64,000 nucleotides of DNA, taken from assembly GCF_009659375.1 (NCBI RefSeq), contig NZ_WJQT01000012.1:24005-88004 (forward strand). Direction: 5' to 3'. The position numbers were made by a program, and so were the translations under genes. This DNA is from Fundicoccus ignavus (lineage in GTDB: Bacteria > Bacillota > Bacilli > Lactobacillales > Aerococcaceae). The notes under the pieces are model-generated. The model saw nothing but the letters and a program-made list of their open reading frames with translations, was not told the DNA's origin and did not search any database. Below, one piece after another: positions 9,683 through 17,330 of the stretch (positions within the stretch are counted from its first letter, which is position 1; the number at the start of each line of letters is the position of its first letter).

Positions 9683-10702
9683 ATGGAAAAGCAGAAGAAA
9701 CTCAATGATTCGACCTTCCTCTTGATGATAACGATTCTATTATTCACTGTGATGTATGTAATGGGGATGTTTGTTTTTGCGGACAAAGGCTTTGCGAAAC
9801 CCCAAATGTTCTTAAACTTATTTATCTCGAATGCCGGCTTGATTGTGATAGGGACTGGCTTGACTTTAGTCATGATAACCGGTGGGATTGATATTTCGGT
9901 AGGGTCTGTGACTGCATTAATCTCAATGGTTTCGGCTTATTTAATGGAAGTCTCCGGCTTAAGTGTGTATGTGGCTGTTTTAAGTTCGTTGCTGATTGGT
10001 TTATTGTTCGGTTTACTGCATGGTTATTTAGTGGCTTACTTAAACATCCAACCCTTTATTGTAACTTTAGCTGGGATGTTTTTAGCCAGGGGATTGACTG
10101 CAGTGGTCAGTACAGAAATGATTGCGATCAAGAATGAAGTCTTTCTCTCTTGGGCCAATAACAAAATATATCTGCCATTCGGGACGGTCAATAAGAAAGG
10201 TGTTTACTTACCGGCTTATATCTACCCAACTGTAATTATTGCAATTTTGGTTGTTGTGCTTATTTTTCTAGTCTTACGTTATACAAGTTTCGGGCGTAAG
10301 CTTTATGCGATTGGTGGTAACACACAGAGCGCCCTCATGATGGGAATCCGTGTCCAAAGAGTGAAGTTATTAACCTATACCTTATCAGGTCTTTTAACGG
10401 GGATTGGTGGTTTTCTATTCTGTCTGAATAGTGGGGCTGGTTTCGTTGAACAAGCGAAAGGTTTAGAGATGGACGCGATTTCTTCAGCCGTTATTGGTGG
10501 GACTTTGTTATCAGGTGGGATTGGTAATCCGATAGGCACTCTGTTTGGAGTCTTGATTAAAGGAACAATTTCCAGTTTGGTAACGACTCAAGGAACCCTG
10601 TCTAGTTGGTGGGTTAGAATTATCCTATCGCTATTGCTTTGCTTCTTTATTGTCTTACAAAGTGCGATTGCGATTAGAAAACGTAAACGTAAGAAGATTT
10701 AG
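9683..10702 (+). CDS. yjfF: Sugar ABC importer permease 2
   Basis: Second RbsC-family permease, 339 residues. It has ITGGIDISVGSVTALISMV, IQPFIVTLAGMFLARGL and AISSAVIGGTLLSGGIGNPIG, the hallmark loops of this family, and ends with a basic cytoplasmic tail (RKRKRKK). GGGAGG precedes the ATG. The four-gene set of binding protein, double ATPase and two permeases equals the YtfQ-YtfR-YtfT-YjfF system. A terminator 62 bp downstream closes the operon. Confidence 0.92.
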   Translation: MEKQKKLNDSTFLLMITILLFTVMYVMGMFVFADKGFAKPQMFLNLFISNAGLIVIGTGLTLVMITGGIDISVGSVTALISMVSAYLMEVSGLSVYVAVLSSLLIGLLFGLLHGYLVAYLNIQPFIVTLAGMFLARGLTAVVSTEMIAIKNEVFLSWANNKIYLPFGTVNKKGVYLPAYIYPTVIIAILVVVLIFLVLRYTSFGRKLYAIGGNTQSALMMGIRVQRVKLLTYTLSGLLTGIGGFLFCLNSGAGFVEQAKGLEMDAISSAVIGGTLLSGGIGNPIGTLFGVLIKGTISSLVTTQGTLSSWWVRIILSLLLCFFIVLQSAIAIRKRKRKKI

Positions 10703-10763
10703 TGTTTAGTGGTCACGTGGTAGTTAGTAGAGCTCTTAGTGATCATGCTTATATAACTCCTGG

Positions 10764-10792
10764 GGACAGCTCATTGTGGGCTGTCTTTTTTG
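10764..10792 (+). terminator. Terminator of sugar importer operon
   Basis: GACAGC / GCTGTC stem with an 8-9-nt loop followed by TTTTTT. Confidence 0.85.
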
Positions 10793-10816
10793 GTATCAAG
10801 GATTATAAAATAAGGG

Positions 10817-10867
10817 TAAGCCCGTGATATTGAGGTGTCTACTAGTAAAACGTCAAAAGACTAAACT
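10817..10867 (+). repeat. Dispersed repeat, copy 1 (TAAGCCCGTGATA family)
   Basis: Starts TAAGCCCGTGATATTGAGGT and ends around GACTAAACTATTAACT. It matches 14793-14844 on the same strand over ~50 bp. Its first ~26 bp match the reverse complement of 11021-11047 and 11499-11525. Confidence 0.75.
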
Positions 10868-10945
10868 ATTAACTGGATAGTCTCAATTTTAATAGGGAAC
10901 GCCATCTGCCTTGGTCTGACGAAGCTCAAGTAGCTTGTCGCCAAT

Positions 10946-11049
10946 AACAAAGCAAAATACCCACTAACTAGCCTGGGAACTACCCTTTCGCTGCTAATTT
11001 ATCATATCCATAAATAGTTCAATAGATACCTCACTATCAGTGGCTTACC
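10946..11049 (-). repeat. ~104-bp direct repeat, copy A
   Basis: Near-identical to 11423-11527, sharing ACTAGCCTGG, CTTTCGCTG, CCATAAATAGTT and ATAGATACCTCACTATCA. The distal 27 bp are the reverse complement of the repeats at 10817 and 14793. Confidence 0.8.
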
Positions 11050-11287
11050 AAACACTACGTGTATCTGGCTGATTCGAAATCTCAGTCGGCTGGATAGACG
11101 TAAGCGCGCTATAGTTACGTGGCTTTTACACGACGTTGAATTAGAGCGGTTAACTCGAGAGCTTGCCTTATATCAGCTAGAGAGGATCGGCCTCTAAACG
11201 ATTCATAGTAATGGTTTGCTGAATTAGCATCCTATCTAAACCATCCGTCAAGAGAATTGGTTAGATTGAGATTTTTCTTACAAGTAA

Positions 11288-11375
11288 CAGGCTGTGTCGT
11301 TTCCCTTTGGTGAACGACGATTATATTAAAGCAGCGAGACTTAGAATCGTGCCGGGGTTGCTGCCGGCACACCTT
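11288..11375 (-). repeat. Two-hairpin repeat, copy D
   Basis: On the minus strand: hairpin 1 at 11370-11349 (GTGCCGG / CCGGCAC), a 23-nt linker, TATAAT at 11325-11320, one base, then hairpin 2 at 11318-11296 (GTCGTT / AACGAC). The order and spacing are the same as in the copies at 53.5, 61.3 and 63.4 kb, but several stem bases differ in both arms at once. Confidence 0.8.
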
Positions 11376-11422
11376 ACGGATCTCTTAAAGCTCGCAAAGC
11401 GTCAGCATTCAGGTAGCTCAGA

Positions 11423-11527
11423 AAACAAAGCAATTTACGCACGAACTAGCCTGGATATTACTCTTTCGCTGATAGTTTATCATGTCCATAAATAGTTGAA
11501 TAGATACCTCACTATCACGGGCTTACA
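11423..11527 (-). repeat. ~104-bp direct repeat, copy B
   Basis: Partner of 10946-11049, about 475 bp away in direct orientation. Confidence 0.8.
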
Positions 11528-11856
11528 AATAAAGAATGATTTACCAAACTTCAGAATACTTACCTTTATTTTTAATTGTCGAATTGGTTGGTGAACTGTG
11601 TGGGGAAACTCGAGCTGGTTGTTTGTAAGAAGTGGGCAGGTGGTGGCGTCTTCGGCCGAAAGTATGGGGGAGTAGCTAGGAAGGTAGAGTCGAGTCAGCT
11701 CTATGTGAAGAGTCGACCAGATTCTCCATTCAGCACAAGATTGCCCTTATGTAAATCGTCGGGAAGCTCTGGCGAGCGACACCTTTACCTTTCTTATGAC
11801 ATATTTGGTGAGAAATCATGTGTGTAAACTTCAAGTATAGAGACAATCGGATTGCA

Positions 11857-11874
11857 TTTGAAGTTTAGTTCAAA
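11857..11874. promoter_or_regulatory. Palindrome upstream of AAA ATPase, distal
   Basis: TTTGAAGTTTAGTTCAAA, an imperfect copy of the perfect palindrome 39 bp downstream. The pair looks like a double operator. Confidence 0.55.
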
Positions 11875-11895
11875 AGTTCTGACATTTACCTTGTA

Positions 11896-11913
11896 TTTGA
11901 AGTTAACTTCAAA
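11896..11913. promoter_or_regulatory. Perfect palindrome overlapping ATPase promoter
   Basis: TTTGAAGTTAACTTCAAA is an 18-bp perfect palindrome. It overlaps the predicted -35 box at 11897-11902, the usual position for a repressor site. Confidence 0.65.
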
Positions 11914-11925
11914 TAGTGGTAAAAT
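11897..11925 (+). promoter_or_regulatory. Predicted promoter of AAA ATPase
   Basis: TTGAAG at 11897, a 17-bp spacer, then TAAAAT at 11920-11925, which lies 39 bp before the ATG. Confidence 0.55.
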
Positions 11926-11964
11926 TCGTAGTGAATAGTAATGTATATTACAAGGAGTGAGAGT

Positions 11965-13158
11965 ATGTTTCAAAGACCCTTTTATCTAAATCAACTGATA
12001 CAATTCAAAGATTCTGATTTCATAAAAGTTATTACGGGAGTACGTCGTTCTGGAAAATCAGTCTTATTAATGCTTTATAGAGAATACTTACTAAAAGAGA
12101 ATATATCGGAAGATCATATTATCTATATGAATTTTGAAAGTTATGACTATCAAACAATTACTACAGAAGAAAAATTTCGTGAAAAATTGAATACTTTACT
12201 TCCGAATGATAATAAAAAAATTTATCTGTTGTTTGATGAAATACAAGTTGTAGAAGGATGGCAGCGAGTTGTGAATGGCATTCGAGTAAGCTTTGATAGT
12301 GATATTATTATTACGGGTTCAAACGCTAAGATGTTATCAGGAGAGTTAGCAACACTTTTAAGTGGGCGTTATATTGAAATCCCAATTTATCCATTGTCAT
12401 TCTCAGAATATTTAAGGGTAAAAGGAGTAGACAAAGAGTCTCGTAAAGTAGATGCTGCCTACCTTGAATATGAAAAATTTGGAGGATTTCCTAGTGTCGT
12501 CATAGCTGAGGAGACTATTAAAGATACTATTTTGTCTGGAATTTTTGATTCTATTGTATTGAATGATGTTGCATTTAGAGCGGGTGTAAAAGATTCAACT
12601 GTATTAAAAGCAATTATTAGCTTTTTATCTGATAACGTTGGTCAGTTAGTGAATGCTTCAAAAATTGTTAACACTTTAAAAAGTGAAGGCGTTGAAAGTA
12701 CAGTTCATACTGTAAATCGTTATTTAGATTTGCTTGAGAATGGTTTCTTATTTTATAGAGCAAAGCAATATGATATTCGTGGGCGAGAATATCTGCGAAC
12801 CAATGGGAAATATTTCATAGTAGATTCAGGACTGAGAAGAAATGCAGTTGGCAGAAAAGACGGTAATTACAGTAACCGTTTAGAGAATATTGTTTTTATA
12901 GAGTTAATGAGAAGGGGATATACAGTAGATGTTGGAAGACTTGATAGTAAAGAAATTGATTTTATCGCAAGAAAACTAGATGAGACTCTTTATGTACAAG
13001 TGGCTTATGAAATTCCTGATAATACACATGAAACTGATAATCTTTTAAATATCAAGGACAACTATAAGAAGATGGTTGTAACAGGTCGCTATCATGATGT
13101 TGAACAAATAGATGGGATTCCAATCGTTTATATTGCTGATTGGTTGTTGGCGGAATAA
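11965..13158 (+). CDS. AAA-family ATPase with DUF4143-type C-terminus
   Basis: Stand-alone ATPase of 397 residues. Walker A is ITGVRRSGKSVLL near residue 25-37 and Walker B is IYLLFDEIQ near 90. TGSNAKMLSGE and LSGRYIEIPIYPLSFSEYL follow, which is the standard order for the AAA_14/DUF4143 family. The C-terminal part (LENIVFIELMRRGY, RLDSKEIDFIA) resembles a nuclease-like fold of that family. ATG 11965 is preceded by CAAGGAGTGA, better than the open-frame start at 11941. The cellular role of this family is poorly defined. The gene is alone between two terminators and has a strong palindromic operator region. It is often an accessory gene in other genomes. Confidence 0.88.
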   Translation: MFQRPFYLNQLIQFKDSDFIKVITGVRRSGKSVLLMLYREYLLKENISEDHIIYMNFESYDYQTITTEEKFREKLNTLLPNDNKKIYLLFDEIQVVEGWQRVVNGIRVSFDSDIIITGSNAKMLSGELATLLSGRYIEIPIYPLSFSEYLRVKGVDKESRKVDAAYLEYEKFGGFPSVVIAEETIKDTILSGIFDSIVLNDVAFRAGVKDSTVLKAIISFLSDNVGQLVNASKIVNTLKSEGVESTVHTVNRYLDLLENGFLFYRAKQYDIRGREYLRTNGKYFIVDSGLRRNAVGRKDGNYSNRLENIVFIELMRRGYTVDVGRLDSKEIDFIARKLDETLYVQVAYEIPDNTHETDNLLNIKDNYKKMVVTGRYHDVEQIDGIPIVYIADWLLAE

Positions 13159-13235
13159 TCTACTGTCAAAATCAAGTGAGTAGAATTATCAGATTTAACT
13201 TTAACTGGATTTGAATCTAAAATATGTTTACAATC

Positions 13236-13285
13236 ACACCCCCGACACAAGCGCCGATATAATAGGCTTTGTCGGGGGTGTTTTA
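13236..13285 (+). terminator. Strong terminator after AAA ATPase
   Basis: ACACCCCCGACA / TGTCGGGGGTGT stem extended by AAGC/GCTT, with TTTT after it. Confidence 0.9.
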
Positions 13286-13322
13286 AGGATGGAGGTCGAT
13301 TGATGATATTTATCAGTATCCT

Positions 13323-13616
13323 TTAAGCTTTAAAATTATAAATGGGTTTCAACATCTCGACCACGTCGATGGTTTCATGAATATTCTCCATAATATGTGA
13401 GAGCGGTTTGTAAGCATCAGGCGCTTCGTCGATCGTTTTCTGATTAACGGACGTGCTGTAGATAGCTTCCATTTGTTGTTTAAAATCTTTGAGTAGGATG
13501 GCATGTTTGGCTGCGGTACGAGACATTAAACGACCGGCACCGTGCGGGGTGCTATTGTTCCAATCTGGATTACCTAGGCCGCGGCCGAGAAAGGCAACAA
13601 GGCTACTACTGGGCCG
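13323..13616 (-). pseudogene. rtcB: C-terminal remnant of RtcB-type RNA ligase
   Basis: Only the last ~95 codons remain on the minus strand. GRGLGNPDWNNSTPHGAGR runs into MSRTAAKHAILL and ends DEAPDAYKPLSHIMENIHET...MLKPIYNFKA. The HGAGR..SR segment and the C-terminal LKPIYN motif are typical of RtcB, which ligates RNA ends and repairs tRNA. The metal-binding N-terminal ~300 residues are absent; upstream sequence beyond ~13616 does not continue the family. A short ORF start at 13526 is inside the family sequence and is not a real start. Confidence 0.85.
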
Positions 13617-13670
13617 AAAAAATCGACCTTTAAAACATTCTAGCTCTTTATAACTAAATAAGACTGATAC

Positions 13671-13709
13671 GCTCTAACGGTGAAAGAAAAACCTCGTTGG
13701 AGCTTTTTA
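13671..13709 (+). terminator. Terminator-like hairpin
   Basis: GCTCTAACG / CGTTGGAGC stem (one wobble pair) followed by TTTTTA. No surviving + strand gene lies directly upstream. Confidence 0.65.
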
Positions 13710-13888
13710 TATTTGCGCCCAGCTTTTAGTCGCCCTCTGAATGCTTGATGAAAATTAAGGCCTAGATTTAGCAAGCGATCTATCAAGTTTTCTTTAAATA
13801 TGATAAACTTCTTCTATAAATGTAGGCGGTTTCTTTGAAGAAAAAAATTAGGAGAATGGACTAGCTATTTTTTTTAGGCGCCATTGCG

Positions 13889-14086
13889 GTGAATTATCTT
13901 GCGATGTGGTTTGATTTAATTGAGATCCGGACATTCGGTCTAGTTTTATTATTGCTAGCAGGAATTAACCAATTGTGGAACTCTTGGCGTGAATACCAAG
14001 AAAATAAACGCTTTGAAGGCATGGTCCTGGTGTCATTTGTCATTGGGGTGGCCACGCTCGGATTATTTATTTCCAGCTTTTTTTAA
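13889..14086 (+). CDS. Small membrane protein, start region damaged
   Basis: About 65 residues with two hydrophobic segments (FGLVLLLLAGINQLW and MVLVSFVIGVATLGLFISSFF) separated by a charged loop (REYQENKRFEG). I do not recognise the family. The annotated GTG at 13889 has no ribosome site. The same frame continues upstream through hydrophobic codons (LFFLGAIA) to ATG 13856, but that ATG is followed after one codon by TAG, and the AGGAG sits only 1 nt before it. The original start therefore seems lost, and the gene may be silent. A terminator follows 8 bp after the stop. Confidence 0.5.
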   Translation: MNYLAMWFDLIEIRTFGLVLLLLAGINQLWNSWREYQENKRFEGMVLVSFVIGVATLGLFISSFF

Positions 14087-14094
14087 ATTGCGAT

Positions 14095-14122
14095 ACCGTC
14101 TATTAAGTTAGGCGGTTTTTTT
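14095..14122 (+). terminator. Terminator after small membrane protein
   Basis: ACCGTCTA / TAGGCGGT stem followed by TTTTTTT. Confidence 0.8.
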
Positions 14123-14317
14123 GTTTGTTAAGGAATTGCATTTGACCTCACGGACTTAGAAACGTTGTAAGAGCTGATTGAGATAGGTCTGTATTTCTAT
14201 AAACTAGTCGCTTCTCTTTAATTCGCCATGCTTTTGGAAGGGTGACTGGCTTGAAGTAAAAAATGAGTCGTATCTCTTTGATCCGCGACGATTTCAGCAG
14301 AGGCACGGGTTCTTTAT

Positions 14318-14350
14318 CAAATCGTCGTGAACCTCAGGTGAACGACACCA
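14318..14350 (+). repeat. Partial two-hairpin repeat, copy E
   Basis: Only hairpin 2 is clear: AATCGTCGTGAACC to ACGACACC with the GTCGT / ACGAC stem at 14324-14346. The TATAAT-like box and hairpin 1 are eroded. Confidence 0.55.
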
Positions 14351-14792
14351 CTGTTTTTGATGGTTGAATTGCAGGCTTGACGGCTGTGAGGCGCTGATGA
14401 GGAAACTTCAGGCTATCAGTAGGCTTTACCAAGTAACTTTATTATTCTCGACTCCGCTGGGCTTGATGGTAGAATTGAGGAAGTGATGACTGTACTTCAA
14501 GCACGGTGTTTTCAGTTTAGCGTGACGCTGCATTAGAGCTCTTAAATCGACTTCTAAAAGCACTTGTCCTTCAAACCCACTATCATCTACCTCGACTCGA
14601 ATCACCGTCAGTGTATTATGTCGAAATGAACGTTCGTCCAACCTTATATAGATATCTGGTTGACTGAACGCGAATGGAATGAAGGGCGTCTATCGCCACG
14701 TGGATTCCTCATGACGTTGTGTTATCGAGTCTGCATACTCACCTGCCAGCCCTCGCTAATCCCACTAATTCCGGTGTAGCACCTTGAGCGAG

Positions 14793-14844
14793 TAAGCCCG
14801 TGATAGTGAAGTATCTACTAATAAAATGTCAGAAGACTAAACTA
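14793..14844 (+). repeat. Dispersed repeat, copy 2 (TAAGCCCGTGATA family)
   Basis: TAAGCCCGTGATAGTGAAGT through GACTAAACTATTAG, closely matching 10817-10867. Confidence 0.75.
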
Positions 14845-14857
14845 TTAGTAGAAAGTA

Positions 14858-14902
14858 ATGAGACTAAAACCGGTGTGGTGATTTGTACGACACCGAATGG
14901 CG
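14858..14902 (+). repeat. 45-bp direct repeat, copy 1
   Basis: ATGAGACTAAAACCGGTGTG then ATTTGTACGACACCGAATGG. Partner at 15012-15056. Confidence 0.75.
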
Positions 14903-15011
14903 CGTTGCTTTCGGTGTGGCTCCAATCATGAAACCGGAAAACTCGCTAGATTTCTCAAAGAAGGCCGTTTTATCAACGAATCTTGCGTTTTATTGAGTAT
15001 AAACTTAAGAA

Positions 15012-15056
15012 ATGAGACTAAAACCCGTGTGGCAATTTGTGCGACACCGAATGGCG
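15012..15056 (+). repeat. 45-bp direct repeat, copy 2
   Basis: ATGAGACTAAAACCCGTGTG then ATTTGTGCGACACCGAATGG; differs from copy 1 at about four positions. Confidence 0.75.
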
Positions 15057-15148
15057 AGTGAAAATTCACGTGGCACCTTTCGGCACGTGAAAAATCCGAC
15101 TAAAATGATGAAAAGTAGCTGATATTCTGAAGATAAACTAGCAGCCCA

Positions 15149-15534
15149 TCGGCTAGAATCCAGTCTAAACTAGCCGAAGGTAGCAGACTACCGGCCATAA
15201 TCCAGTCTAAACTAGCCGAAGGTCTCAAACTATCGGCCAGAATCCAGCCTAAACTAGCCGAAGGTCTCAAACTATCGGCTAGAATCCAGTCTAATCTAGC
15301 CGAAGGTCTCAAACTATCGGCTAGAAAACAAGCTAAACTAGCCGAATGTTCCAAACCAACGGCTAGAATACAAGCTAATCTAGTCGATACTCCCAGACCA
15401 TCGGCTAGAAAACAAGCTAATCTAGTCGAATGTTCCAGACCATCGGCTAGAAAACAAGCTAATCTAGTCGATTGTTCCAAACCATCGGCTAGAAAACAAG
15501 CTAATCTAGTCGATAGTCGCAACCCATCGGCTAG
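15149..15534. repeat. Tandem 42-bp inverted-arm array, locus 1
   Basis: Ten TCGGCTAG-type arms alternate with nine CTAGCCGA/CTAGTCGA arms. Every arm is 8 bp and every gap is 13 bp, giving an exact 42-bp period and a dyad centre every 21 bp, with no indel over 386 bp. Any arm can pair with either neighbour. The gaps vary (TCCAGTCTAAA-like or AACAAGCTAAT-like on one side, AGGTCTCAAACTA-like on the other). Because 42 is a multiple of 3 one minus-strand frame stays open, but its TTG start has no ribosome site and I do not call a protein. Confidence 0.9.
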
Positions 15535-15622
15535 ATTACTCTCATCGCTTCAGTAGGTGGTCATGACCTTGAGAAAAACAAGCTGAACGAAGTATAAAGT
15601 AAATCAAGACTAAACGATCCTA

Positions 15623-15654
15623 TAAAAAAGAAGACCCGCCAACGCGAATCTTCT
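15623..15654 (-). terminator. Terminator of flavoprotein gene
   Basis: Minus-strand stem AGAAGATTCGC / GCGGGTCTTCT with a 4-nt loop, followed by TTTTTT. Confidence 0.85.
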
Positions 15655-15673
15655 AATATCATATTTTGTCCAA

Positions 15674-16987
15674 TTATTCTGCTGCGAAACTCGACCAAGC
15701 AGCATTGCGTCCTGCAATCGTACCCGTTACGAAAGCCGCCGTAATATTATAACCACCTGTGTAGCCGTTGATATCCAGCAACTCCCCACAGAAATACAAG
15801 CCTTGCGTCAGACGCGATTCCATGGTTGACGGATTAACTTCTTTCGTCGAAACGCCACCACCGGTTACGAAACCTTTCTCAATCGGTTGTGATTCGTAAG
15901 CTGTTAAAGGATAAGCCTGAACTAAATCAAACAAACGTTCAAACTCCACATGAACTAACTGCTTGTAAGGTGTCGTGGCATCCAAGCCAGCTAACGTTAA
16001 GATGCTCCCAGCCATTGCTTCCGGCATCCACTGTTTCAGAATGGTCATCAATTGCTTTTCGCGCATCTCTTCAGCGGTAGCCATCAATGCCTCACGCGAC
16101 TCATTCGGCGCTAAGTTAATCGTCAGATAGGCTTCCTTGAAGCCAGTACGATGCAAGTACTGATTCACATGACCACTCGCACGCAGAATAGCGGGACCAG
16201 AGTAACCAAAATGGGTGAAAATCATATCCATTTGATGGATTGTCAAAGCCTTCAATTTCTCGTGACAAACAGTATGCGCAATCTCGGCTGCCGACAAACC
16301 ATCCAACTGAACATCCCATAAAGTCACCGCCACATCTCTTAAGGAGACCCCGCGCAAAGCCTTGGTTACAATCACTTCATCATGCGACAACAAAGGGGCC
16401 TCAGTCGGGTATAAACGCTCAATCGTATGACCAGCTGAACGCGCCCAAGCATAAGCATCTCCCTCAGCACCCGTACGCGGATAAGCACGGCCACCAGCAG
16501 CCAAGACAACCGAAGGCGCCAGAATACGCTCACCGGCACGTGTTAACACACCGACCACACGACCAGCCTCATACAAGACCGAATCAACAGGGTCTTTCAA
16601 ACGCACCGTCACACCTAACTTATTCATCACGTCAATTAAAGTCCCCAGAATCGTACGGGCAGAATCCGTCACCGGAAACATCCGCCCATGATCCTCTTCC
16701 TTCAATTCCACACCACGCCCCTCGAAAAAGGCGATAATATCCTCCTGATCAAACTGATTCAAGGCACTGTATAAAAACTTTCCATTGCCCGGAATATGCT
16801 TTATCAACTCAGAACGCGTCGTACGATTCGTCACATTACAACGCCCACCGCCTGACAATAACAACTTACGCCCAAGCTTGGGATTCTTATCAATCACCAA
16901 CACCCGCACACCCTGCTCAGCAGCATTAATCGCCGCCATCAAGCCACTCGAACCGCCACCTACAACAATTACATCAAATTTCTCCAC
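15674..16987 (-). CDS. FAD-dependent oxidoreductase, HI0933/YhiN family
   Basis: Flavoprotein of ~437 residues. The N-terminal Rossmann motif is VIVVGGGSSGLMAAINAAEQG with the acidic end VLVIDKNP, followed by the family marker GRKLLLSGGGRCNVTN. FTHFGYSGPAILRASG lies in the middle, and the C-terminal FAD contact GLYFCGELLDINGYTGGYN is followed by AFVTGTIAGRNAA. The family is assigned as NAD(P)/FAD-dependent dehydrogenases of unclear substrate. The TTG at 16996 is only 2 nt from AAAGGAGG, so GTG 16987, 11 nt away, is the better start. It is monocistronic. Confidence 0.88.
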   Translation of the reverse strand: MEKFDVIVVGGGSSGLMAAINAAEQGVRVLVIDKNPKLGRKLLLSGGGRCNVTNRTTRSELIKHIPGNGKFLYSALNQFDQEDIIAFFEGRGVELKEEDHGRMFPVTDSARTILGTLIDVMNKLGVTVRLKDPVDSVLYEAGRVVGVLTRAGERILAPSVVLAAGGRAYPRTGAEGDAYAWARSAGHTIERLYPTEAPLLSHDEVIVTKALRGVSLRDVAVTLWDVQLDGLSAAEIAHTVCHEKLKALTIHQMDMIFTHFGYSGPAILRASGHVNQYLHRTGFKEAYLTINLAPNESREALMATAEEMREKQLMTILKQWMPEAMAGSILTLAGLDATTPYKQLVHVEFERLFDLVQAYPLTAYESQPIEKGFVTGGGVSTKEVNPSTMESRLTQGLYFCGELLDINGYTGGYNITAAFVTGTIAGRNAAWSSFAAE

Positions 16988-17078
16988 AACAAACAAAGCC
17001 TCCTTTACTAAATAATACCACAGCCTAAATAAGCCGCACCCAAGAAGCCGTCACATCGAACGAACTCCACCAATAACT

Positions 17079-17101
17079 AAAAAAACTCGGACGAGTCCGA
17101 G
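17079..17101 (-). terminator. Minus-strand terminator-like hairpin
   Basis: On the minus strand CTCGGA-CTCG-TCCGAG is followed by TTTTTTT. It lies ~200 bp beyond niaX and ~90 bp upstream of the flavoprotein start. Confidence 0.6.
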
Positions 17102-17287
17102 GACGTTTAATTCTGTTTAGTAGTTTTAAATTGATTATATCGCATTACTTTTGTTGAAATAATGAAAGTAGCTCAGCGCCTGGCCTTCCACAGCGTTACA
17201 CAGTCCAATCGGTGTAGCTACTCTGATTATGAGCAAAGCGAAATACAAAGTGTGATAGATCAACCTAAAGCTAAAAACCTTCTATCG

Positions 17288-17320
17288 CAAAAAAAAACGC
17301 CAACCCCAAGGTCGGCGTAC
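17288..17320 (-). terminator. Terminator of niaX
   Basis: Minus-strand stem CGCCGACC / GGTTGGCG with a TTGG loop followed by a run of nine T. Confidence 0.88.
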
Positions 17321-17330
17321 AGATGATACA

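Larger units (their letters stand above)
10793..11856. other. Gene-poor repeat region
   Basis: About 1.1 kb without a credible gene; the small open frames here lack ribosome sites and family resemblance. It holds one copy of a two-hairpin repeat, a ~104-bp direct repeat pair and short members of a dispersed repeat, listed separately. Composition is slightly richer in GC than the flanking operons. Confidence 0.6.
14123..15148. other. Intergenic repeat region
   Basis: About 1 kb without a supported gene. It contains a partial two-hairpin repeat, a second long copy of the TAAGCCCGTGATA repeat and a 45-bp direct repeat pair (separate entries), and leads into the 42-bp array. Confidence 0.6.
16988..17330. 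other. Intergenic region between flavoprotein and niaX
   Basis: Contains two minus-strand terminators (listed) and nothing else I can support. Confidence 0.6.

Noticed and set aside
11307..11827. 62- and 83-codon frames in the repeat region
   Set aside because: They cross dispersed repeats, lack ribosome sites and resemble nothing known.
15100..15522. 140-codon minus-strand frame with 14-residue repeats
   Set aside because: It exists because the array period (42) is a multiple of 3. The TTG start lies inside the array and has no ribosome site, and the frame shows no codon-level constraint. I treat the array as non-coding.
15149..15534. CRISPR array
   Set aside because: No unique spacers; both halves of each 42-bp unit are repeated, and no cas genes are in the window.
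16240..16737. 165-codon plus-strand frame
   Set aside because: It lies wholly antisense to the flavoprotein gene, is rich in His/Pro/Gln from shadow codons, and has no family resemblance.
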